A DNA stretch of 64,000 nucleotides. Source: DATDEW01 sp046590205. Lineage in GTDB: Bacteria; Bacteroidota; Ignavibacteria; Palsa-1295. Position numbers and translations under genes: made by a program. Below are positions 53,860-63,229 of the stretch, piece after piece. A model generated the notes under the pieces. That model did no database searches. It saw nothing but the letters and a program-made list of their open reading frames with translations, and was not told the DNA's origin. The number at the start of each line of letters is the position of its first letter. Position 1 is the stretch's first letter. The stretch lies in the NCBI GenBank assembly GCA_046590205.1, contig JBKJTT010000088.1:1-64000 (forward strand), in the 5' to 3' direction.

Positions 53860-54702
53860 TTAGTTAGGTTGGAATTTTACATACACTGTGACGGTATCTT
53901 TGGCTGCACTGCCCCAAATGCCGATCCCACCTTTGACCTTATTGAGTGATGACTGAAAAGGAGAGAAAGCGTTTTCTCCATACCCGACCTGGCGTTTATA
54001 GTCAACCCAGTTGCTATCAAGGGCAAGTATTGTCATACGATTTGGTCCGAACCATCCAAATAAACGCGAGTAAAGTATAATGCGTGGTGATGTCTGGATA
54101 AAGCTATTGCGTACATACGCAGAGGTATCGACAGGCGGCCCTGCTTGCGGGTCGGTAAAGATCTTGCCTACGGTAGTATCAAGTGCGTTGATCTGCATCA
54201 TATACAATATTGTCGGTTGCACTGGTCCTGCTGTAATCGTGTAAGAGAATCCGCTTGCATCATTGGTATCAAGCGGTAATACCTTATCAGATGGCAAACT
54301 TGTCTCAAGATTATTGTACTTGATAGGAAGCGGTACCCGTGTACGAGCATAAATATCATGCTCATCTTTTTTGATGACAAGTTCATATTCTTTACCACCT
54401 TCAATGACTAACTCTGATGCTGGCAAGTAATATCGTCCCTTGAGTATCCCTGCAAGCAGTGGATATTCTTTTCCATCAACTCTGACGCGAACATCTGCAC
54501 CTTCGACGGCAAATTGACTATCCACAAAGGACTTGCCGAATGGTACGCTATAGTGTAGAACAACAGAATCTATCGGTTCACCCGGATAGATGAATCCTCT
54601 AACAATGACATGCTCTACATATTCTGATTCGATCGCTCCATCACACCCATAGCAAAAGAATGCCGGGATCAGAAGTAGGTATAGTTTGTGAATACTTTTC
54701 AT
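53860..54702 (-). CDS. DUF4249-like lipoprotein
   Basis: 280 residues from ATG 54702. Signal with lipobox FCYGC. The N-terminal VIVRGFIYPGEPIDSVVLHYSVPFGKS and the ADVRVRVDGKEYPL then GKEYELVI segments match DUF4249, a surface lipoprotein family typically encoded beside TonB-dependent receptors in Bacteroidota. It lies 5 nt downstream of the receptor. A role as substrate-binding lid, similar to SusD in position, is inferred. Confidence 0.8.
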   Translation of the reverse strand: MKSIHKLYLLLIPAFFCYGCDGAIESEYVEHVIVRGFIYPGEPIDSVVLHYSVPFGKSFVDSQFAVEGADVRVRVDGKEYPLLAGILKGRYYLPASELVIEGGKEYELVIKKDEHDIYARTRVPLPIKYNNLETSLPSDKVLPLDTNDASGFSYTITAGPVQPTILYMMQINALDTTVGKIFTDPQAGPPVDTSAYVRNSFIQTSPRIILYSRLFGWFGPNRMTILALDSNWVDYKRQVGYGENAFSPFQSSLNKVKGGIGIWGSAAKDTVTVYVKFQPN

Positions 54703-54707
54703 GTCTC

Positions 54708-57026
54708 TTAAAATTTTACTTGAATTCCAAATGTAGGGAGTATCGGCAGAAGGCGCACATCTTCGCTAATAGGTGGCTCTGAGTCTGTATCAACCCGACG
54801 GAACCACACATTCCGATGATTATAAACATTATAAATATCAATATTAAACTCTGCATTTTTCTCGTCGCTAAAAAGCGAAAAGGAATAGGTTGCAGAGAGA
54901 TCGAGGCGATGATATGGTTCTAAACGTAAACCATTTTTTGAACCCTGAATAGTAACAAGCTTTCCGTCGTAATCGGGCTCACCTGCATTGTAAAGTGCCG
55001 TTGTTTGTGAGTATGATTGTCCCGTCGCATAGACGAAGGTACTACCAACCGTCCACCTATCACTAAGTTTATACGTCATCACAAGATTCATATCATTGCG
55101 TCTGTCGTAAACAGGCGGGAATGTCTTGCCATTATTGATGTCGGGGAAGGTACGTTTATTGAAAGCAAGAGTGTACCCGAACCAGCCAGTAAGATCACCG
55201 ATCTGTTTTTGTAGAAAGAACTCTATTCCATACGAATACCCGGTTCCAACAAAAAAAATATCTTGAAGTGAACTACCTGTTACGATCTGTGGCCGTAACT
55301 CGACGAGGTTCGTCATATTTTTGTAATAGGTCTCGACTTCAAAGGTAAAACCCTCGAAAGGTACTGTTGATACTCCAAGAACGTACTGGTCAGCACGTGA
55401 GGCACTCTGTGTTGAATCAACAGGCAGCCAAATATCAAATGCTGTAAAAAGAGGATTTGATGCCAGCTTCAAATATTGATGATAAATACCCCAACTTGCC
55501 TTGAGAGTTACATCTTCATTCAAAATATATCGAGCGGATACACGAGGATCAATGCCTATATCCCCATTCGATGTGATACCGTCGAAACGAAGCCCAGCAG
55601 TTACCGCCCAACGTTCGTCAGGTTTCCATTCATCGGAGATATACCCTGCAATGTAGTAAGGATCAACCTTTATATCAGCATTTGGTGGGTTATCTGCCGA
55701 AGATATCTTTAAGCGGAAATCATATTTTGATAGTTGAAAGCCAGTTTTGATAAGATTGTTTTCGTCGGAAAAATATTCAAGATCACCTTTGAGTGAAAAG
55801 TCAAATATCTGATTATCGAAGACAAAACTGTTATCCCCGATACCAAACTGTAAAAGCGAGTAGTAATGACTTCCGTTAAAGGAAAATTTACTAAAGAGCT
55901 TTTCATTGAATAGATGGGTCCATGCGGCAGTACCCGCTTCATTTCCCCAGTCAATGTCAACACTTGAGGCAGCACCACCATTCTCGAAGAGTAGTTTGTC
56001 TTTACCACCGTAGCCGGATACGTATATCTTATCTTGCTGGCCAAGAGTTTGTGTGAACTTACCATTTAGGTCATAAAAATAATATTTTGGAAGCTCAAGT
56101 TCTTTCTGCAACCCTGTTACACTTAGTATTGCATCTATGTATGTGCGGCGAGCAGAAAGAGTGAGAGCACCATCACCTATAGGTGTTTCTATTGTGCCGC
56201 GGCTTGAGATAAGCCCCAGCGAAAGTTTACCTCGTGTTCGATAGAGGTCTCCATCTTTATTCGTTACATTGATAACAGCAGAAAGACGGCCACCAAACTG
56301 TGCGGGATATCCTCCTTTGATCAGGTCAACGTCTTTAATGGCGTCGCTATTAAATGTCGAGAAAAATCCGAAGAAGTGATTTGGATTGTACAATGTTGAG
56401 CCGTCCAGCAAAATAAGGTTCTGATCTGGTGAGCCACCACGGACATAGAGCCCGGCAGATATTTCGCTGATTGTCTGAATGCCAGGAATAAGTTGAAGGA
56501 TACGGAACAGATCTTGCTCGCCGGCTTTTGGTATCGAGGCAACTTGAGCGGGTTGGATATTCACTCTTGAGACTTGTGTCGCTTCGCGCTGTTCTTTTTC
56601 TTTATCCGTCTGAACGACAACTTCCTGCCCTTGAACTTTTGACTCGTTCATAAGGATATTCTCGTTTCTTTTTTCATCAGCACGTAGCGTATAGGCTCGA
56701 GACGTAGGAGTATATCCAACGGAAGTTATATCAACGATTACTTCACGCCCTGCCGGAACATAAAGCGCAAAGTAGCCGCTTTTATTCGTAACTGCACCGC
56801 GTTTCAAGTTTCGGATACGAAGCGTCGCACCGATGATGGTCTCACCGGATGCAGAATCTTTCACATAACCGGATATTATTCCATCAAGAGAATCTGGGAG
56901 TACATTTTTTGTCTCAGTTGTGAGGAGCTTACCTTCACGAGGACGTGCAGTGCTTGTGATAGCGGTGCAAAGTATAACTAAACCAAAAAGTACCCATCTG
57001 GTGAAGGAGAAAATATGTGAGTCCAT
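54708..57026 (-). CDS. TonB-dependent receptor with carboxypeptidase-regulatory-like N-terminal domain
   Basis: 772 residues from ATG 57026. Signal peptide, then a CarboxypepD_reg-like domain (ISGYVKDSASGETIIGATLRI), a linker, a plug domain (AGLYVRGGSPDQNLILLDGSTLYNPNHFFGFFSTFN), and a 22-stranded barrel ending in FGIQVKF. This architecture is typical of Bacteroidota receptors for oligosaccharides, siderophores or peptides. The companion DUF4249 gene overlaps none but lies 5 nt away. The substrate is unknown; no sigma/anti-sigma pair is adjacent. Confidence 0.93.
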   Translation of the reverse strand: MDSHIFSFTRWVLFGLVILCTAITSTARPREGKLLTTETKNVLPDSLDGIISGYVKDSASGETIIGATLRIRNLKRGAVTNKSGYFALYVPAGREVIVDITSVGYTPTSRAYTLRADEKRNENILMNESKVQGQEVVVQTDKEKEQREATQVSRVNIQPAQVASIPKAGEQDLFRILQLIPGIQTISEISAGLYVRGGSPDQNLILLDGSTLYNPNHFFGFFSTFNSDAIKDVDLIKGGYPAQFGGRLSAVINVTNKDGDLYRTRGKLSLGLISSRGTIETPIGDGALTLSARRTYIDAILSVTGLQKELELPKYYFYDLNGKFTQTLGQQDKIYVSGYGGKDKLLFENGGAASSVDIDWGNEAGTAAWTHLFNEKLFSKFSFNGSHYYSLLQFGIGDNSFVFDNQIFDFSLKGDLEYFSDENNLIKTGFQLSKYDFRLKISSADNPPNADIKVDPYYIAGYISDEWKPDERWAVTAGLRFDGITSNGDIGIDPRVSARYILNEDVTLKASWGIYHQYLKLASNPLFTAFDIWLPVDSTQSASRADQYVLGVSTVPFEGFTFEVETYYKNMTNLVELRPQIVTGSSLQDIFFVGTGYSYGIEFFLQKQIGDLTGWFGYTLAFNKRTFPDINNGKTFPPVYDRRNDMNLVMTYKLSDRWTVGSTFVYATGQSYSQTTALYNAGEPDYDGKLVTIQGSKNGLRLEPYHRLDLSATYSFSLFSDEKNAEFNIDIYNVYNHRNVWFRRVDTDSEPPISEDVRLLPILPTFGIQVKF

Positions 57027-57232
57027 GTATGTAACTTCAGAACTTAAAGATAGAACATATTCGTATCGAGGTAGGTCATGTTTTTTTCTTCCATGATGAC
57101 TGGTTCGTCGAACGGATAGAGTAGCCAGCTTTTATTTAGAATATCAATAATAAACATATGAGTTGTATATAGAATTTTAATTTGCGGTATTAGACTCAAA
57201 ACTGCAACTACTTGTTTCAAAAAAACAATAAT

Positions 57233-58696
57233 TTATTGCAGTATAGGGAGTAATGCGGCGGGCTGTTCTATCCCTGCATGTTCAGATTCCGATACGCTTG
57301 ATATGACAAGCGGGGTAAGGTCATAGAGGACTTCGCCTCTGTCCTGTGAGGTATGCTTCTCTCGGTTTGGCGAACTCTTAACGTCGGTAAGTTCTCCGAT
57401 GAGTGTTGCCGAGTTAGAACGGAGGATTCTGACATTGCGATATTCGCCGACTTCTGCATCAATACGTGGGAAGACGACCATCTTGTTTGAATCGGTTCTG
57501 CCTTTCCAATCATCTACATTCTTCTTTGAGCGACCTTCGACCAAAATGGTATGCTCTTTGCCGATTTCCGTCAAATTCTTTCGTGCAGATATTTCATTTT
57601 GCATAGAAATTATCTCGGCAAGACGGCGAGACTTCTCTTCATCCGGTACATCATCTGCAAGTGTATCGTATGCCTTTGTATTCGGGCGAGGTGAGTAGTT
57701 AAACATATATGCGCCTTCATACTCAACTTCTCGCATGATCTGCTTTGTCATCTCATGGTCTTCGAGCGTTTCGGAGCAGAAGCCGACGATGATGTCTGTT
57801 GAAAGCGCCGCTTCGGGCATTGCCTTCTTTATCATCTCGACGATGGACATATAGTGAGCACTTGTGTAAGTGCGGTTCATCAACTTCAAGATACGGTCGG
57901 AGCCGGATTGAAGAGGGAGGTGGATATACTTGCAAATGTTATCATAGCTTGCCATTGTATCGGTAAGCTTTTGGTCGAAGTCTTGTGGGTGGCTTGTCGT
58001 ATAACGGAGGCGAACAGTTGGTACTGCCTTCGCACATGCTTCGAGCAAGTCTGAAAAATCTTTTCCTTCATCTTCGAAGGAATTCACATTCTGACCAAGA
58101 AGCGTAATCTCACGGAATCCCTGTTGCTCAAGCTGTTTGCATTCATCGGCGACGGATTGAATGCTTCTTGAACGTTCTCGTCCTCTTGTGAATGGTACGA
58201 CGCAGAACGTACAGAACTTATCACATCCTCTCATTACAGAGATAAATGCGCTAATTCCTTCTGCACGGAAGGGGACAATGTCCTCGTATGTTTCGGTACG
58301 GGATAGTTTGACCGCTATGCCGCTCTCACCAGATGAACGGGTAGAATCTATGAGTGCTGGAAGTTTGCGGTACTCATCGGGTCCGACAACAAGGTCAACG
58401 ATGTTATGAGAGGACTGGAGGAGGTCTTTGCGGAGATGTTCTGCCATACAACCTAAGACGCCCATTACAAGGTCAGGGTTGCGGCGTTTGATGCCTTTCC
58501 AGTGATCAAGGCGGTTCCAAATCTTCTCTTCGGCATTCTCACGGATGGCACAGGTATTCATGAATGCAAGGTCTGCCTCATCGAGCGAAACCGTCGGTTC
58601 ATAGCCGGACTGTTTCAGCACCGAAAGGACGACTTCCGTATCTGCCACGTTCATTTGGCAGCCATACGTCTCAATATATACCTTTTTTCCCGACAT
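57233..58696 (-). CDS. miaB: tRNA-2-methylthio-N6-isopentenyladenosine synthase MiaB
   Basis: 487 residues from ATG 58696. The radical SAM methylthiotransferase has an N-terminal cluster with Cys13, Cys49 and Cys83 (YGCQMN, MNTCAIRENAE, LGCMAE) and the radical SAM cluster Cys158, Cys162, Cys165 in MRGCDKFCTFCVVP. A TRAM domain follows near residue 385-440. It has a C-terminal tail of about 40 residues after the TRAM domain. It modifies A37 of tRNAs reading UNN codons. It lies 6 nt after the small lipoprotein gene and is probably co-transcribed with the envelope operon. Confidence 0.96.
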   Translation of the reverse strand: MSGKKVYIETYGCQMNVADTEVVLSVLKQSGYEPTVSLDEADLAFMNTCAIRENAEEKIWNRLDHWKGIKRRNPDLVMGVLGCMAEHLRKDLLQSSHNIVDLVVGPDEYRKLPALIDSTRSSGESGIAVKLSRTETYEDIVPFRAEGISAFISVMRGCDKFCTFCVVPFTRGRERSRSIQSVADECKQLEQQGFREITLLGQNVNSFEDEGKDFSDLLEACAKAVPTVRLRYTTSHPQDFDQKLTDTMASYDNICKYIHLPLQSGSDRILKLMNRTYTSAHYMSIVEMIKKAMPEAALSTDIIVGFCSETLEDHEMTKQIMREVEYEGAYMFNYSPRPNTKAYDTLADDVPDEEKSRRLAEIISMQNEISARKNLTEIGKEHTILVEGRSKKNVDDWKGRTDSNKMVVFPRIDAEVGEYRNVRILRSNSATLIGELTDVKSSPNREKHTSQDRGEVLYDLTPLVISSVSESEHAGIEQPAALLPILQ

Positions 58697-58702
58697 GAAC
58701 CC

Positions 58703-59293
58703 CTATAACGGATTAACAGCGGCAGGGGTTCGCGTATCGTCTTCGACTTCCAAGTCCTTCCAAACCGGTGTGAATATCCTCGTGCTACTCTTACCGATAC
58801 TTGTAATGACCAAGTCATCAGTTGCGGGACCTTCGGGATGATACTTCAATAACGTATCACATCCTATTACAACCTGTAAGTACTTCTCATCATTATAGAG
58901 ATTAACAAAGACGACGTTATCATTATTGAAATCGGGTGACTTTAAACTTGAGAGATTCTTCTCGTCTTTATCTGCCGAAACATACTTATCAGAGACACTT
59001 ACGACGACACCGGAATCTATCAATGTCTCTTCAACTCGTGAGCGAGCAAGGATGCGGAAACCCTCGCCGCTTTTGATTTGGGCATAGAAAGAGATAGAGT
59101 ATTGCGTTGCTGTGGGTAGTTCGAGAGCTACACAGCCATTCTCACAAATGTCAAAATACTTTTCTTCAACATGCACGGTCTCAAGTGAAGAGTGTATCCT
59201 ACCTTTGAGGTTAGTGTGCCCAAGCATCTTAAATCGGTATGGATCACATCCGTTTAAGAGAAATATGAGCGATATAATGAAGAACTTCCTCAT
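58703..59293 (-). CDS. Small lipoprotein of unknown function
   Basis: 196 residues from ATG 59293, which overlaps the upstream stop as ATGA; an in-frame ATG at 59302 is less likely. Signal FFIISLIFLLNGC with lipobox LNGC. The body has no known motif, with a beta-type pattern and a pair of cysteines (FDICENGC) and a further Cys in VVIGCDTL. It forms part of the unit with the barrel lipoprotein and the OmpA-like protein. Confidence 0.72.
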   Translation of the reverse strand: MRKFFIISLIFLLNGCDPYRFKMLGHTNLKGRIHSSLETVHVEEKYFDICENGCVALELPTATQYSISFYAQIKSGEGFRILARSRVEETLIDSGVVVSVSDKYVSADKDEKNLSSLKSPDFNNDNVVFVNLYNDEKYLQVVIGCDTLLKYHPEGPATDDLVITSIGKSSTRIFTPVWKDLEVEDDTRTPAAVNPL

Positions 59294-60720
59294 TGCGGCC
59301 ACGCTTCCATTTCTTTTACTCGTTCGGGTGTGAAGTAACGGTCGAAGATGCCTATCGTAAAGCCAAAATAGAACGTATTAAATTCGGTTAGCGATTTTGC
59401 GTAGTTGTTGTTAATTTCACTAAATGCAGCGGGTAGATACGCACCGGGTGATCCGGATACATATCCAACCGTGAATCCCATGGTAAAGCCATTGAACATG
59501 TTCAACTTTAACTTCGTCGAGATGTTTACCATTTGAGAGGGGTAATAGCTTAGTTCTATTTGTGGCTCGACTGTCAAATCTTCAGCGAAGAGATACTCTC
59601 TGTATCCAAACCGTAACGGCAGTACGCTAAATCCTTGTTGGTTGTATCCTGGTGCAAACAACTTGAAAAGCGTTGTGCCAGCCCAAAATTTTCCGTTGAA
59701 CAGATTATTCAGAGGAAAGTGAGCTGTTGCAAGTTCAAGCGTTACTCCTGTCAGAGGTATCTTAAATGTCGTTGTATCAAAGAGATTTGGATAGCCCGCA
59801 GTAGCGTACATGGGCTCGATATTCAAGACGTTAATCTCAACGGCAGAGTGGGCATAGTCTTTCCACTCTCGAACAAGATCGGCAGGTTTATTGATAAAGT
59901 CAAGTGCGCTTACTCCAAGACCAATATATGGAGTGGTAATCGTTGGTAAGGCCTCACCTCCTATTGACCGATAGAACTGCCAAGTAAAGCCATAAGCAAC
60001 ACCTGCATAGGCACGTAAGTTAAACCCGCCATACGAACCAAGCGTGAGTTCACCACCGAGATTGATATATGTCGATGGAACAGCACTAATACCAACGAAG
60101 GGTGAGAAGATAAGAAATGGCTTTATGTCACGGAGCCAAAAACGTTTGCGAATATAGAGGTTCGCGCCGATACTTGTAAGGAATTTATTTTCGTCGTCAT
60201 TCTGTGCGATGTTCTCATAAGCACTCATGCCCCATGTCCAGTCAGGTGCATCGTTAAACCAGCGTAGTCGATATTCCATAGGTATGATGCGTAAAATATG
60301 CCCTTGGAAAAATGTCTTTTCTTTCTCTCCAATAAGATTGTTGAACATACTTGAATCAAAGAGAGAATAGACGCCAAGGATACCTGCACCATGCCCCGGT
60401 CCCGGAGCACCTGTATGCGTTGATGCAAACTCAAGTCCGCCGAAGCGAAGGAATGCGGGGTAGCTTCGGTCATAGGATGAGTCATGCGACATTGTCTCGC
60501 GATAGATTCGTCGTGTTTTTGACGAAGGAAAGACAACACCGTTATCTTCCGATGAGCCGGGGTTATTTCGTATCTGCTCGTTAATGGTTGTATCACGAGT
60601 CGTGATGGTATAATGGTCGGTTTCTGTTCTGGTTATTTGATACGGAACAGAGCCTGAGCATCCAATAATGGATAAACCAACTACAAATAGACAAATCCAT
60701 AGATATAGTTTAGATGTCAT
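59290..60720 (-). CDS. Outer-membrane barrel-like lipoprotein
   Basis: 476 residues from ATG 60720, 1 nt after the OmpA-like gene. Signal LYLWICLFVVGLSIIGC with lipobox IIGC. The protein then has a Thr/Asp-rich linker, and alternating strands from residue about 130 onward (FLTSIGANLYIRKRF, IKPFLIFSPFVGIS, ELTLGSYGGFNLRAYAGVAYGF, FNTFYFGFTIGIF). This looks like a barrel with an N-terminal lipid anchor, an unusual combination. No family is recognised. Confidence 0.72.
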   Translation of the reverse strand: MTSKLYLWICLFVVGLSIIGCSGSVPYQITRTETDHYTITTRDTTINEQIRNNPGSSEDNGVVFPSSKTRRIYRETMSHDSSYDRSYPAFLRFGGLEFASTHTGAPGPGHGAGILGVYSLFDSSMFNNLIGEKEKTFFQGHILRIIPMEYRLRWFNDAPDWTWGMSAYENIAQNDDENKFLTSIGANLYIRKRFWLRDIKPFLIFSPFVGISAVPSTYINLGGELTLGSYGGFNLRAYAGVAYGFTWQFYRSIGGEALPTITTPYIGLGVSALDFINKPADLVREWKDYAHSAVEINVLNIEPMYATAGYPNLFDTTTFKIPLTGVTLELATAHFPLNNLFNGKFWAGTTLFKLFAPGYNQQGFSVLPLRFGYREYLFAEDLTVEPQIELSYYPSQMVNISTKLKLNMFNGFTMGFTVGYVSGSPGAYLPAAFSEINNNYAKSLTEFNTFYFGFTIGIFDRYFTPERVKEMEAWPQ

Positions 60721-60721
60721 A

Positions 60722-62467
60722 CTACTTTGACCTCTTGAACACTTTTACAAATTCAACACGCCGTAACCGCATACGATAGAGTTCATCATCCTCATTCTCT
60801 CGCATCGGAAGTGGTTCTTCTTCTCCTTTTGAAATGATGCGAAGTAATCTCTTTGGTACACCACGCTTGACAAGTTCTGATACAATGAACGAAGCCCGTC
60901 GCGAAGCAAGGTCTTTATTAAAAGCATTCGTCCCAAAGTAATCTGTATGACCGATGACTACTACCTCCTTCAATTCTTGTGTATAACTATTTATAGAAGT
61001 AGCTACAATATCCAGCATTATCTTCCACTGCTGCCCGGATTGCGAGCCATCATCATTTATAACAAAGTCATACGGATTGCTGTCATCGTTGAAAGGGAAG
61101 TTGATGCGAAGCAGTAACGTATCGGGGATGTTCAGTGTAGGAGCGGTGATAACCGGTCCTTGAACGTCACGAAGGTCAAGACGTTTGATGTCGTAGAACT
61201 GCTCCTTGGTTTCTGCACCGAGATCATACTCTTTGCCACGTGGTATGTTGATCGTATAATCACCTACTGAATCAGTCTTTTTTCTGCCCAGTTCTTTTTC
61301 TGTCTTTACATCTCGCCAGAAGACCGTAGCATCAGTTGGAGATTTTGTAGTGTCTTTTGCAGAGCGTACTTTTCCCTTGACTGTAATAGGTGATGAATCA
61401 GCGGCAATAAGTGCTAAAGCGTCAAGACTTTCAGGGAAGACTCTCGTATCAGGCGGCGTCATGCTTTGTCGTGATGCATAAAGCTCTGCTTGCTTCGGAG
61501 TGAGCTTTGAACGCTTTAAGGAAAATATATTAAAGCCACCGTGCTCCGCCGCTCTATTGCTTGTAAAGTAGCAGAGCGAGTCGTTCGGGATAGAAGCCGA
61601 GAGTTCATCAAAAGCGGTGTTAATCGGTGTGCTTGCATTCTTTACGTCAGAGAATGATCCATTCACAAACTTTACTTGGAAGATGTCATAGCCACCAACA
61701 GTTTGATGTCCGTTCGATGAGAAGTAAAATTTTCCGTCATACGAGAAAGATGGGAAAAGCTCGTCGCAAGGTGTATTTATTGTCGAGGCGGAAGTAGGCT
61801 CATTCCAATTTGCTCCGAGTGAACTTCGTGATGATGACCAAATATCCACTCCGCCCATTCCACCAGGTCTATCGCTTGTAAAAAAGAGAGTTTTACCATC
61901 GGGACTAAGAGCAGGTTGAGATTCAAATGTATGAAGATGGTTTATTGCGATGATAGGTAGAATCTCTGTTAATGAGTTAGTGCTTTCATTATATGTCGCT
62001 GTATAAAGGTCGAAGTCCCCCGGTTCGTCATTTGGTGCTTTGGCGCTAAAATATAACTTACTATCCGCTCTACAGTATACAGGCGTACCATAGACAATAA
62101 GTGAATCATCTTCTATTACCTTTAGAGCTTTATCAGAAATTTTATAGATGACTTGCGGATACCCTGCATAGACTCTTTCTCTATCAGAACTGACTAATGC
62201 AGTATTAGCATAATGAGATATAGCATACTCATTGCGAGCAGAATTATATGGTTCAGGTAGTTCGTGAAGGGAATAGACGTAGTATCCGGGATACATAATT
62301 GCGGTATCAACACCTCCACCTTTATATGACGATGGTTGGCAGAGTGTGAGATTTGGTTCGCAGTTGGATTGAGTCATGTTGATATTCGGTGCCGTACAGC
62401 CGAACAACTGCAAGAAAAAAACACTTGCAAGCAAAGCGAGGACGATCTTTTGACGAGTAAAGAACAA
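60722..62467 (-). CDS. PorE-like lipoprotein: PD40 propeller, CRD-like and OmpA domains
   Basis: 581 residues from TTG 62467; no ATG precedes the signal. Signal with lipobox LFGC. PD40/WD40 repeats: PALSPDGKTLFFTSDRPGG, PSFSYDGKFYFSSNG, LSASIPNDSLCYFTSNR. Then a carboxypeptidase-regulatory-like segment (ITVKGKVRSAKDTT), and an OmpA domain with VVVIGHTDYFGTNAFN, LASRRASFIVSELVKRG and RRVEFV. Domain order (propeller, CRD, OmpA) recalls PorE of Porphyromonas gingivalis, which links T9SS to peptidoglycan; the TPR region of PorE is lacking. It lies 3 nt after bshB1 and leads the unit with the two lipoproteins. Confidence 0.82.
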   Translation of the reverse strand: MFFTRQKIVLALLASVFFLQLFGCTAPNINMTQSNCEPNLTLCQPSSYKGGGVDTAIMYPGYYVYSLHELPEPYNSARNEYAISHYANTALVSSDRERVYAGYPQVIYKISDKALKVIEDDSLIVYGTPVYCRADSKLYFSAKAPNDEPGDFDLYTATYNESTNSLTEILPIIAINHLHTFESQPALSPDGKTLFFTSDRPGGMGGVDIWSSSRSSLGANWNEPTSASTINTPCDELFPSFSYDGKFYFSSNGHQTVGGYDIFQVKFVNGSFSDVKNASTPINTAFDELSASIPNDSLCYFTSNRAAEHGGFNIFSLKRSKLTPKQAELYASRQSMTPPDTRVFPESLDALALIAADSSPITVKGKVRSAKDTTKSPTDATVFWRDVKTEKELGRKKTDSVGDYTINIPRGKEYDLGAETKEQFYDIKRLDLRDVQGPVITAPTLNIPDTLLLRINFPFNDDSNPYDFVINDDGSQSGQQWKIMLDIVATSINSYTQELKEVVVIGHTDYFGTNAFNKDLASRRASFIVSELVKRGVPKRLLRIISKGEEEPLPMRENEDDELYRMRLRRVEFVKVFKRSK

Positions 62468-62470
62468 ACC

Positions 62471-63229
62471 TTATGCTATCTTTTTTGTAACCAGTGCAAA
62501 CGGATCTCGCGTACCTACTGCTTCATACGTCCAGAACGGCTCACCGAACTCCGCCCCGATGATCATCCCATAGTGTCTGGCTCGCGCTTCGATCCATTCA
62601 TAAAAACCCGATTGGGTTAAGAAAGTATCCTGTTCGTTTGCCGCATCAACTCGTTTCCCTGCCATTGATACACCTAACTGTGAGCTAAAGGCATTGACAG
62701 CTTTCATCCTATCTTGAAAAACTGGAGAGATGTCTATAATGACACTGGGGTCAAAGGTATAGGTTTGCATAAAGTGTAAGACAAGGAGTGGTCGGTATGG
62801 TTCTTGCAATGAGCCATCATCACCCTTTGTCTCTATCTTACGAAGACCAGCAAAGAATGTCGCTTGTTTGGCAAGCTCTGATGCTGCTTCATGGTCGGGG
62901 TGACGCTCTGAATGATGGGGTGTAAGTAAGATGGTCGGACGAAGTTCACGAATAACCTTCACCAACCTATTGACATTTTCTTTTGAAATCTCGATGTTGC
63001 CATCAGGCAGACCAAGATTGCCACGCCAATCAAGCCCGAGAATTTTGGATGCTTCTTCTGTCTCTTTCGCACGAGACTCAAGATTCCCACGCGTCGAAAG
63101 CTCTGCATATGTAAGATCAAGTATTCCGGTGCGTTTCCCGAGCTTCTTTGCAAGCAGCATTGTCCCTGCGCAGGAAAGCTCTACGTCGTCAGGATGAGCG
63201 GCGATACCGAGTATATCAATTGGTTGCAC
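62471..63229 (-). CDS. bshB1: Bacillithiol biosynthesis deacetylase BshB1
   Basis: 252 residues from GTG 63229; the longer frame from 63283 overlaps the permease gene by 68 nt and has no family similarity. Zn-binding motifs AHPDDVE near the start and HHSERHPDHEAA later identify the LmbE-like family; TYAELSTRGN and LGLPDGNI are BshB1-type. BshB1 deacetylates GlcNAc-malate in bacillithiol synthesis. The start lies 14 nt inside the permease end. BshA and BshC are not in the window. Confidence 0.92.
   Translation of the reverse strand: MQPIDILGIAAHPDDVELSCAGTMLLAKKLGKRTGILDLTYAELSTRGNLESRAKETEEASKILGLDWRGNLGLPDGNIEISKENVNRLVKVIRELRPTILLTPHHSERHPDHEAASELAKQATFFAGLRKIETKGDDGSLQEPYRPLLVLHFMQTYTFDPSVIIDISPVFQDRMKAVNAFSSQLGVSMAGKRVDAANEQDTFLTQSGFYEWIEARARHYGMIIGAEFGEPFWTYEAVGTRDPFALVTKKIA

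Noticed and set aside
60722..62467. Assignment as plain Pal/OmpA protein
   Set aside because: The propeller and CRD-like domains before the OmpA domain point to a PorE-like layout.
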